A stretch of DNA of 58,916 nucleotides from Labilithrix sp. (lineage in GTDB: Bacteria; Myxococcota_A; Polyangia; Polyangiales; Polyangiaceae). Below are positions 45,389-52,469 of this stretch, piece by piece; position 1 is the stretch's first letter, and each line of letters begins with the position of its first letter. The notes under the pieces are model-generated. The model saw only the letters and a program-made list of their open reading frames with translations. It had not been told where the DNA came from and made no database searches. The stretch is taken from assembly GCA_019637105.1 (NCBI GenBank), contig JAHBWF010000031.1:1-58916 (forward strand), read 5' to 3'. The translations under genes were made by a program, and so were the position numbers.

Positions 45389-46906
45389 GTGAAGAGACAC
45401 ACCCTCGTCCTCTCCGACGTCCATCTCAGCCAGGCGCATCCGTTCGATCCGGCCGATCCCCTGTGGATGCGCTATCGGCGGAGGGAGCACCACCCCGACG
45501 CCGAGTTCGCGGCGCTGGTCGATCACCTCCTCGAGGCGTACGGCGACGACCGCATCGAGATCGTCTTCAACGGCGACGTCCTCGATTTCGACGCGCCCTG
45601 GGTGAAGGACGGCGAGAGCTCGTTCGACGAGCTGCCGCCGACGGACGAGGGCTGCGCGGAGCAGGCGCGCCTGATCCTCGCGGACCACCAGCCGTTCTTC
45701 CGCGCCGTGGCGAAGGCGCTCGCGGCCGGTCACGAGGTCACGTTCATGTCCGGCAACCACGACATCGAGCTCTACTGGCCCGGCGTCCGGAGCACGATCC
45801 GCGACGAGCTCGCGCGCCTCGTCGCGAGCCTGCCGGACGAAGACCGCCGCCTCGACGTCGTCGATCTCGAGCGAAACCTCCGCTTCCGCTCGTGGTTTCA
45901 CCTGACCGAGGACGGCATCTACTTCGAGCACGGCAGCCAGTACGACATCCACAACAGCGTGCGCCACGCGGCGGTCCCGCTGACGAAGGAGGGCGACCGG
46001 ATCCACCCGGTCCTCGGCAAGCTCGCCTTTCGCCGCGCCGGGGCCAGGATGGGCTACTTCAACCCGTACTACGAGGAGACCTTCTACATGGGGCTCTTCG
46101 GGTACCTCGGCCATTTCGCGCGCTTCTACGCGTTCAGCCGCCGCCACATCGCCCGAACGTGGCTCTTCGGCTCGCTCAGCACGGTCCGCGAGATCTGGGA
46201 GCACCGGCACAAGTACGAGCGTCTCGAGGAGGGCCGCGCGGCGCTCCGGAGCGAGCTCGGCGTCGACATCAGCGACGAGGCGATCGACGCGACCCACGCG
46301 CTTCGTACGCGGCTCGCCGAGGAGACGATGATCCCGGTCGTCCGTGAGCTCTGGGTCGATCGCGTCGCGCTCGCGGCCTTCGCGGTCGTCGCCGTCGCGC
46401 TCGCGGCGATCGTCTCCGGGCTCGTCGCCTGCGCGATCACGGCGGGCGTCGTCGTCGCGCTCTTCGTGGTCTACGAGCTCGTCACGCCGAAGCCCGACAT
46501 CCGCACCTACGACTCGGCGCCGCCCACCGTGCTCCGCTTGTTCGACATCCACGGCGTGCGCGCGATCTGCATGGGGCACACCCATCGCCCGTTCGCGCGC
46601 TTCTCCGAAGAGGGCCTCTACGCGAACAGCGGCTCGTGGTGCCCGGCCTTCGAGGATCAGCTCTGCACCAAGCCCGTCCTCGACGGCCGGCCGGTCCTCT
46701 GGCTCACGACGGAGCGCGTGGCGGCGACGGGCGAAGAGCACCTGTACGGCGGCCTCCACTGGTGGCGCCGGGCCGTGCTCGTCGCGGACCCCGAAGCGTC
46801 GCGCGCCGCGCCGGCCGAGGTCGAGCGGCGCGTCGAGGCGGTCCCGCTCGTCGTCGCGCCTTCCGCGGGCGCCGCGGCCGAGCCGCCGAGCGAGCGAGCC
46901 CTGTAG
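45389..46906 (+). CDS. Calcineurin-like metallophosphoesterase with membrane segments
   Basis: The 505-residue protein has all five metal-binding motifs of the calcineurin-like family: SDVHLS (9-14), GDVLDF near 66, GNHD near 126, EHGSQYD near 181 and GHTHRPF near 393. Two hydrophobic helices (about 328-372) sit between the fourth and fifth motifs and would tether it to the membrane. The substrate is unknown; the lipid-A enzyme LpxH has the same fold but is shorter and lacks internal membrane helices. GTG start. It converges with modA (28 nt gap). Confidence 0.82.
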   Translation: MKRHTLVLSDVHLSQAHPFDPADPLWMRYRRREHHPDAEFAALVDHLLEAYGDDRIEIVFNGDVLDFDAPWVKDGESSFDELPPTDEGCAEQARLILADHQPFFRAVAKALAAGHEVTFMSGNHDIELYWPGVRSTIRDELARLVASLPDEDRRLDVVDLERNLRFRSWFHLTEDGIYFEHGSQYDIHNSVRHAAVPLTKEGDRIHPVLGKLAFRRAGARMGYFNPYYEETFYMGLFGYLGHFARFYAFSRRHIARTWLFGSLSTVREIWEHRHKYERLEEGRAALRSELGVDISDEAIDATHALRTRLAEETMIPVVRELWVDRVALAAFAVVAVALAAIVSGLVACAITAGVVVALFVVYELVTPKPDIRTYDSAPPTVLRLFDIHGVRAICMGHTHRPFARFSEEGLYANSGSWCPAFEDQLCTKPVLDGRPVLWLTTERVAATGEEHLYGGLHWWRRAVLVADPEASRAAPAEVERRVEAVPLVVAPSAGAAAEPPSERAL

Positions 46907-46934
46907 ACCGCGCGACGAAGCGGCCCGGCGCGCC

Positions 46935-47801
46935 TTACGGGGCGCGCGTCTCCGTCGGCGCGGGCGGCGCCTCGCCGGGGAGCAGGAAGCCGAACCGCTT
47001 CATGATCGCGCGCCCGGCCTCCGAGCCGACGAGCGCGACGAACGCGTTCGCCTCGTTCGACTTCGCGCCCTTGCTGCCGCCCTTGCACACGACGAGCGCC
47101 TGATCGAGCGGCTCGTGGAGGGCGGGGTCGATCGGCGTGTAGTTCCCCGGCGACGTGACCGCGAGCGACAGCGCCACGATCGCGACGTCGGCGTTGCCCG
47201 AGCGCGCGAACATGAGCGTCTGCTGCACGTTCTCTCCGTAGACCACGCGAGGCCGCACGGTCTCCCACGCCCCGGATCTCGTCAGCGCCTCGCGCGCGGC
47301 GCGCCCGTACGGCGCGTGCTCCGGGTTGGCGAGGGCGACCTTCGCGTACTTGGGATCCGCGAGGTCTTCGATGCCCTTGGGCAGGAGCCACGGATCCTTC
47401 GACCACATCACGATGCGACCTCTGGCGTAGAGCGCCTTGGTCTCGCCGAGGCACGCCCCCTCGCGCACGACGTCGTCGACGAACGACACGTTCGCCGCGG
47501 CGAAGACGTCGAACGGCGCGCCCTCGGCGATCTGCTTGGCGAGCAGGCCGGTCGAGCCGAACGAGAAGTCGACGTGCTTGCCGGTCTGCTTCTCGAAGGC
47601 CGCGCCGATCTCCTTGAACGCGAGCGCCAGATCGGCCGCGGCCGCCACGCGGAGGGGATCGCCCTTGCGCGCGCCGTCGCCGCGCGCGTCTCCGCCGCCC
47701 GAGCCCGCGCGCTTGTCGCAGCCGAGCGCCAGGACGAGCGCGGCCACGAGGAGCGCGCGCGCGCGCCGACGCTCAATCGCGGCTGATGACCGTTCCGACA
47801 T
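46935..47801 (-). CDS. modA: Molybdate-binding lipoprotein
   Basis: ModA captures molybdate (or tungstate) outside the inner membrane for the ModBC channel. The 288-residue protein has a lipoprotein signal (LALGC, Cys28, then Asp), a Gly linker and the PBP-II fold. Blocks are VAAAADLALAFKEIG, FSFGSTGLLAKQI, GAPFDVFAAANVSFVDD, NPEHAPYGRAA and a C-terminal VALVGSEAGRAIMKRFGF. GSTG and NPEHAPYG are expected oxyanion contacts. Its start lies inside the mosB-like gene (29-nt overlap), which ties uptake to storage. Confidence 0.92.
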   Translation of the reverse strand: MSERSSAAIERRRARALLVAALVLALGCDKRAGSGGGDARGDGARKGDPLRVAAAADLALAFKEIGAAFEKQTGKHVDFSFGSTGLLAKQIAEGAPFDVFAAANVSFVDDVVREGACLGETKALYARGRIVMWSKDPWLLPKGIEDLADPKYAKVALANPEHAPYGRAAREALTRSGAWETVRPRVVYGENVQQTLMFARSGNADVAIVALSLAVTSPGNYTPIDPALHEPLDQALVVCKGGSKGAKSNEANAFVALVGSEAGRAIMKRFGFLLPGEAPPAPTETRAP

Positions 47802-48594
47802 CCTCTCCCTCCAGGGCGCGGGTGAGCTGCCCCTTCTCGAGCCCGTTGACGATCTGGATCTCCGTGCAGAAGCGCGAGCGCTGCATGTACTCGAGGACGA
47901 CGCGCTCCACGACCATGTCGGGGAGGTCCCGCTCGAGCAGCTCCTTCGCGGTGATCCGCGGGATGCGCTCGGCGCGCTCGTTCTTCTTGGGGTCGTCCGT
48001 GTAAAGGCCGTCCTCGTCCTTCACGAAGATCGCCCGCTTGCAGCCGAGCACCTCGGCCGTGAGGAACACGCCGGCGTCGGTCCGGTGCTCCGGGATGCGC
48101 CCGCCCGCCGTCGGCTTCTCCCAGTAGCCGAACGGCGGCATGCCCGTCATGATCGGGATGCAGCCGAGGCGGAAGTAGAGCGGCAGCTTCTCGAAGTCGT
48201 CGTGGAGGATGAAGAGCCCTCCGTGCTTCGCGAGGAGCATCTGGAGCATCCGGGCGTTCTGCCGCGGCACGTACCCGCCGAGCGCGGCGAGCACGCCGGT
48301 CGGGAGCTCGAGATCGCTCGCGACGGCGTAGATGTGGCGCGCGCGGGTGCCGCCGCCGCAGCAGAGGAGGAGCTTGTGCTCGTCCTTCGCCGCGATCACC
48401 TCGTCGAGGATCGGGTAGAGCGCGGCGCGGCCGCGATCCATCACCGATTGACCGCCGATCTTGAGGACGCGGACGTCGGGCATCATCGCGACCGGCGTGT
48501 AGTCGAGGCCCTCGGGCCACCCTCCCGTCGTGAGCGTGGCGTCGGCGAGCTTGCTCGAGATCCGGCGGCGCTCGTGGCGTTTCGCGCTGTGCAT
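47773..48594 (-). CDS. mosB: Molybdenum storage protein subunit, MosB-like
   Basis: The 273-residue protein has the amino-acid-kinase/UMP-kinase fold. It resembles the beta subunit of the Azotobacter molybdenum storage protein (MoSto): VLKIGGQSVMDRGRAALYP, GGGTRARHIYAVASDLELP, RTDAGVFLTAEVLGCK, FVKDEDGLYTDDPKK and QIVNGLEKGQLTRALEG. MoSto hetero-hexamers use ATP to pack polyoxomolybdate clusters. Assignment to the beta rather than the alpha subunit rests on the IGGQSVxDRGRAA and KDEDGLYT blocks, recalled from memory. Canonical UMP kinase lacks the C-terminal VNGL...GTI block. It overlaps modA and lies 27 nt after the other subunit gene. Confidence 0.85.
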   Translation of the reverse strand: MHSAKRHERRRISSKLADATLTTGGWPEGLDYTPVAMMPDVRVLKIGGQSVMDRGRAALYPILDEVIAAKDEHKLLLCCGGGTRARHIYAVASDLELPTGVLAALGGYVPRQNARMLQMLLAKHGGLFILHDDFEKLPLYFRLGCIPIMTGMPPFGYWEKPTAGGRIPEHRTDAGVFLTAEVLGCKRAIFVKDEDGLYTDDPKKNERAERIPRITAKELLERDLPDMVVERVVLEYMQRSRFCTEIQIVNGLEKGQLTRALEGEDVGTVISRD

Positions 48595-48621
48595 CTGGGT
48601 GTCTCCTCTCGTCCGCTCGCG

Positions 48622-49500
48622 TCAGTTCCGAGTGATGATCGTGCCGACGGGCTCGCCGGCGAGCGCCTTGGTGAGCTGCCCGGGGACGAGGCCGTTGACG
48701 ATCTGGATCTGTTCGACGTGCCGCGCGCGCTGCCAGCACACGAAGAGCTGACGATCGACGATGAGGTCGTCGGGCATCCGTTCCATGACGGCGTCGAGCG
48801 TCGTCCGTGGGATGAGCTTCGCGTCGGCGTGCTTCTTCGGATCCTTGTCGTGGAGGCCGTCCTCGTCCTTGACGAAGACGAGCTTCTTCATCCCGAGCAC
48901 CTCGGCGTGGATGAAGAGGCCGAAGTCGGAGCCGTGCGTCGGCAGCGGGCCGTCCTCCGGCGGCGGCTCCCAGAAGTGGTACGGAGGGATCGAGATCACG
49001 ATCGGGAGCATCCCGCTCTCGAGGTAGAGCGGGAGCTCCCAGAAGTGCTCCCGCTGCATGACGATCGAGCCGTGCTTCGCGAGGAGCGCGTTGAGGAACA
49101 CGGCGTTCGCCTCCTCCATCGCGCCGACCAGCTGCGCGACGCCGCCCGTGGGGATCCCGAGATCGAGCGCGACGCTCACGGTGTGGCGGACGCGCGTCCC
49201 GCCGCCCACGCCGAGCACCATCGGCGGCGGGGCCACGACCCTCCCTCCGGCCGGCGCGCGCTCGGTCGCGGCCCTGCGAGCCTCGCGCAGCGTCTTGAGC
49301 TCCTCGACGAGCGGCATGACGGCGGCCTTGCCGCGATCGAAGATCGACTGCCCTCCGAGGCCCACCAGCACGACGTCCGGCAGGATCGCGAACTCGCCGT
49401 CGGAGTCGGTCGTCGCGACCACGCGGCGGTCGACCAGCGACTCGCGCATCAACGACGACTCGATGTGCGTCCGGCCGTCGCCGGTCACGAGCTTGCTCAT
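48622..49500 (-). CDS. mosA: Molybdenum storage protein subunit, MosA-like
   Basis: This 292-residue paralogue of the preceding protein should be the partner MoSto subunit. It has VGLGGQSIFDRGKAAVMP, an insertion of about 20 residues (about 83-100), GGGTRVRHTVSVALDLGIP and the IPPYHFWEPP loop. In the Azotobacter alpha subunit the equivalent loop is His-rich and binds the molybdenum cluster. The end reads RHVEQIQIVNGLVPGQLTKA. Two different subunits side by side fit the alpha3beta3 cage. The ATG overlaps the stop of the upstream ECF-like gene (ATGA). Confidence 0.85.
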   Translation of the reverse strand: MSKLVTGDGRTHIESSLMRESLVDRRVVATTDSDGEFAILPDVVLVGLGGQSIFDRGKAAVMPLVEELKTLREARRAATERAPAGGRVVAPPPMVLGVGGGTRVRHTVSVALDLGIPTGGVAQLVGAMEEANAVFLNALLAKHGSIVMQREHFWELPLYLESGMLPIVISIPPYHFWEPPPEDGPLPTHGSDFGLFIHAEVLGMKKLVFVKDEDGLHDKDPKKHADAKLIPRTTLDAVMERMPDDLIVDRQLFVCWQRARHVEQIQIVNGLVPGQLTKALAGEPVGTIITRN

Positions 49501-50798
49501 GGGGTCTCCGTCTCCAGATCGTTCTTCGCCGGAGCCACGACGGCTCCGGTCTTCGGTTCGTGACGAGGGGCGCTCGTCGCCGCGACGGCGCGGATCAACG
49601 GGGAGCTGACGAGCCCGGAGAGTACCCCGAACGTCGTGTGGATCACGAGGCCCGGGACGAGGAACGCCCACGCGACGGCGGGGGCCTGCACGGTGAGCGT
49701 CACCGTGAAGATCGTCGCGAACCGCGCGACGCCCATGACGCCGCCGACGATCGACCAGGCGATCGCGCCGGGCCTGCGGCCGCCCGCGACGACGAGCGGC
49801 ACGACGAGGTCGCACAGGATCCCGGGGGCGACGTGCTTCAGGATCTCGAAGACGCCGTAGCGCCCGTCGCCGAGGAGGAACGCGACGCTGCCCATGACGA
49901 TCCCGGTGAGCGTCGCGCCGAGGCGCGTGCGCGTCTTCAGCGACGCCACGACGTAGAGGGGCGTGAGCAGCACGAGCTTGTGCCCGGGCGCGAACGGGAC
50001 GTTCGGCAAGAGCTTGAGCGCCTTGATCCCGAGCATCGTGAGCGAGATCCCGACGATGATCGCCACGTCGCGCGACGCCGCGCGACGATCGGCGCCCGGC
50101 CGGCGCTCGGAGCGCTCGAGGTAGCTCTCCGCGCGACCGATGTGGCGCTCGATGCGGTCGACCATCGGCCCGACGTCGCCGCGCGCGACGCGGCGGAGGC
50201 TCGCGAGGAAGCCCTCGCGCGCTCCGGGCGTCTCCTCGCGCCCGCGCCCGCCGCCGCCACGCCCGGCCCCGCCGCCGCGCCCGCCGCCTCCTCCGCCCCC
50301 ACCGCCGCCGAGGAGCGCGAGGACCGCGTCGATCGACGTCGCGACGACGTCCGGCGCCCGGAGCTTGCGGAGCCCCAGCGCGATCGCGCGCTCGTCCCCC
50401 GCGCGCGCGACGCTCGACGCGAGCACTACCACGAGGACGCGGAGCACCATCAGCCCGCCGACCGCGGCGCCGCCGACGTTCAGCGGGACGCGCGCGAAGC
50501 CGAGATCGAGCTCGAGCCAGCGATCGACGCTCGGGTCCTCGGCCGTCAGCGCGTAGGACGCCGTCACGAACGCCGCGAAGCCCCACAGCTTCAGCACCCG
50601 CCGCGCCAGCGCGCGCGCGCCGAGGCGGAGCGCGAGCCAGGCGATCACGTGGAGGCCGAGGAGGGCGCCGGCGAGCCGGGCGTCCCTCACGAGGAACGCG
50701 CCGACGGCGACGGCGGCGAGGTACAGCACGCGGAGCCGCGGATCGACGCGCGCGGCGCCGGAGCTGGGCTCTTCGATGGGCCGTCGGCCGCCGCTCAT
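49497..50798 (-). CDS. Fused EcfT-like / S-component-like membrane protein
   Basis: This is a 433-residue membrane protein. Residues 20-163 resemble the EcfT/CbiQ transmembrane subunit of energy-coupling-factor transporters (DPRLRVLYLAAVAVGAFL; GLRKLRAPDVV). A run of Gly and Arg follows (164-187), then a helical stretch with RRVARGDVGP like an EcfT coupling helix (about 198-235). The C-terminal part (243-405) has about six membrane helices, with GHKLVLLTPLYVVASLKTRT resembling an S (substrate-capture) component. No EcfA ATPase gene is adjacent. Its coupling to the MoSto genes suggests molybdate, tungstate or another metal, but this is inference. Confidence 0.6.
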   Translation of the reverse strand: MSGGRRPIEEPSSGAARVDPRLRVLYLAAVAVGAFLVRDARLAGALLGLHVIAWLALRLGARALARRVLKLWGFAAFVTASYALTAEDPSVDRWLELDLGFARVPLNVGGAAVGGLMVLRVLVVVLASSVARAGDERAIALGLRKLRAPDVVATSIDAVLALLGGGGGGGGGGRGGGAGRGGGGRGREETPGAREGFLASLRRVARGDVGPMVDRIERHIGRAESYLERSERRPGADRRAASRDVAIIVGISLTMLGIKALKLLPNVPFAPGHKLVLLTPLYVVASLKTRTRLGATLTGIVMGSVAFLLGDGRYGVFEILKHVAPGILCDLVVPLVVAGGRRPGAIAWSIVGGVMGVARFATIFTVTLTVQAPAVAWAFLVPGLVIHTTFGVLSGLVSSPLIRAVAATSAPRHEPKTGAVVAPAKNDLETETP

Positions 50799-50853
50799 CT
50801 TCGAATCCTAGCTCCTCCGCGAGGCGCGGTCTGCTCGCCGTCGGCGCGCGCCG

Positions 50854-51378
50854 CTACCGCGTGGAGCCTTGCTGCTCCTTCGTCTTCGTCGGCGGGCAGA
50901 CGCTCCGCGGCACGTTCTTCCTCACCTTCGGGATGTCCCGGAGGTACTTGACGATCGAGTACACCTCGAAGTCGCTCATCTGCGAGTAGTGCGTCATCTG
51001 GGGGCAGAGCGCCTGGCTCTCTTCGTCGATCCCGGAGCGGATCGCCACCGCGAGCGCCTCGTCGCTCCACGTCCCTATGCCCGTCTCGTCGTTCGTCAGG
51101 TTGGGCGGATAGAGCTCGACCGGCTCGCCCTGGATCGTGTCGGCGACGCCGGGGAGCTTCGTGAGGCTCCCGCTCAGGTCTCGACCGTGGCAGTCGACGC
51201 ACCGGCGCTTGACGACGGCCTGCGCGCCCGCCTCGACGGTCGCGATCTCCTTGCACTCCGGGTTGCTCCGCGGGCACTCGGCGTCCCCGGCGTCCCCGGC
51301 GTCTTCACCGCAAGCCCAGGCGCTCGCCGCGGCGGCGGCGAAGGCGGCGGCGCACAGGGCGCGTCGCCAGGCGATCAT
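50854..51378 (-). CDS. Cytochrome c-type lipoprotein
   Basis: The 174-residue lipoprotein (SAWAC, Cys23) has one class-I cytochrome c domain. Haem attachment is CVDCHG near 58-63 and the likely axial Met is in LCPQMTHYSQMSD near 125-137, followed by YSIVKYLRDIP. It is the last gene of a minus-strand group running from 55.9 kb. Probably an electron carrier in the periplasm or on the outer face. Confidence 0.82.
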   Translation of the reverse strand: MIAWRRALCAAAFAAAAASAWACGEDAGDAGDAECPRSNPECKEIATVEAGAQAVVKRRCVDCHGRDLSGSLTKLPGVADTIQGEPVELYPPNLTNDETGIGTWSDEALAVAIRSGIDEESQALCPQMTHYSQMSDFEVYSIVKYLRDIPKVRKNVPRSVCPPTKTKEQQGSTR

Positions 51379-51499
51379 GGTCGGGCCCCCGGGGACACCC
51401 CCGAGGTCGAGCAGGAGGCGCGCCGCCCGGCGAGGCGGGCGACGCGCTCGTTGTTCGCCGCGCGAGCTCGAGCGTCGCGACGCTTCGCCGTCGGGAGCG

Positions 51500-52468
51500 T
51501 CACTTTCCGCAGAGACCGGCGTTGTACTTGTCGATGACGTCGTTCACGAACGCGTCGAGCGCCGCGGACTGGTTGGGCGTCAAGGTGAACATCGGGTGCG
51601 AGTACGCCTTGTCCTTCCGCGTCGCCTCGGCCTTCTTGCGGAGCGAGTCGGAGGCGATCGGCTTGCCCTCTGGGCTCACGCCGAAGTACTTGGTGATGTA
51701 CGCGGGGGTCGTGAGCTTCGTCTCCTCGAAGGTGTTGTCGGCGGGGAGGATGGGGTTGCCGACGGCGTTCTTGTAGTTCGTCGCCGCGTCGGCCGAGTGA
51801 CACGTCGTGCACGGGGCGTTGTCGCAGCCCGTGCAGGTGTCGGCGTTCTCGTTCCAGGGCGTCACGTTGTTCGTGTTGTTGTTGTTCGTGCGCCGCGTCG
51901 TCCGCCACTGGCCGAGGTTCATCGCGTCGAACTTCTGACGGTCGAAGCAGTCGCCGAGCTTCTCGAGGACGTTCGGCGGCGCCTCCTGCCCGCCGTCCGC
52001 GAGCTCCATCGCGACCCACTCGTTGTACTTCTGGATCTCGGCGGTCGAGAGCACGTTCGTCGTCGAGCCGCCGTGCGCGGGCTTCACGATGACGCGCGAC
52101 TGCTCGACGACGTAGCCGACCTGGAAGAGCTGCGCGTACGACTTCTCCGCGTCCGCGGCGGTGAGCCAGGCCGGGCCGGGCCCGGCGGCGCCGTGGCACG
52201 CGGCGCACTTCTGCGCCATGAACGGGTGCACGTTCGTCGTGTAGAACTCCTTGCCGGCGGGGCTGTTCGTCGGAACGGGGCCCGAGGGCGTCGAGTCGTC
52301 CGGGGTGGTGTCGCCGCCGGGGGAGGACGTGTCGCCGTCGCCGCCGGACGACGTCTTGCCGCCGGCCCGCTTGGTGCCGCCGTAGCTGAGCGAATCGGCT
52401 TCGCCTCCGCACGCCGCCGCGACAGTCGCGGCGGCGAGCGCGAGACCGAGCAGAGTACGAGCGTTCAT
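51500..52468 (-). CDS. Secreted c-type haem lipoprotein with degenerate third site
   Basis: The 322-residue lipoprotein (VAAAC, Cys20) has a Ser/Gly/Asp linker. CAACHG (near 89-94) is a complete haem site. A second region reads DTCTGCDNAPCTTCHSADA: CTTCH is complete, while CTGCD has lost the His. An Asn-rich patch (RTNNNNTNN) lies between. It starts 1 nt after the stop of the upstream gene and is therefore probably co-translated with it. Likely an electron-transfer or peroxidase-like protein; no family assigned. Confidence 0.75.
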   Translation of the reverse strand: MNARTLLGLALAAATVAAACGGEADSLSYGGTKRAGGKTSSGGDGDTSSPGGDTTPDDSTPSGPVPTNSPAGKEFYTTNVHPFMAQKCAACHGAAGPGPAWLTAADAEKSYAQLFQVGYVVEQSRVIVKPAHGGSTTNVLSTAEIQKYNEWVAMELADGGQEAPPNVLEKLGDCFDRQKFDAMNLGQWRTTRRTNNNNTNNVTPWNENADTCTGCDNAPCTTCHSADAATNYKNAVGNPILPADNTFEETKLTTPAYITKYFGVSPEGKPIASDSLRKKAEATRKDKAYSHPMFTLTPNQSAALDAFVNDVIDKYNAGLCGK

Positions 52469-52469
52469 C

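Noticed and set aside
45389-46906. LpxH (UDP-diacylglucosamine pyrophosphatase)
   Set aside because: The metal motifs fit the broad family, but the protein is about twice as long, has internal membrane helices and is not next to other lipid A genes.
47773-49500. UMP kinase (pyrH) duplicates
   Set aside because: The fold is shared, but the C-terminal VNGLxxGxLTxAL...GTxI block, the pairing of two unlike subunits and the modA linkage fit the molybdenum storage protein better.
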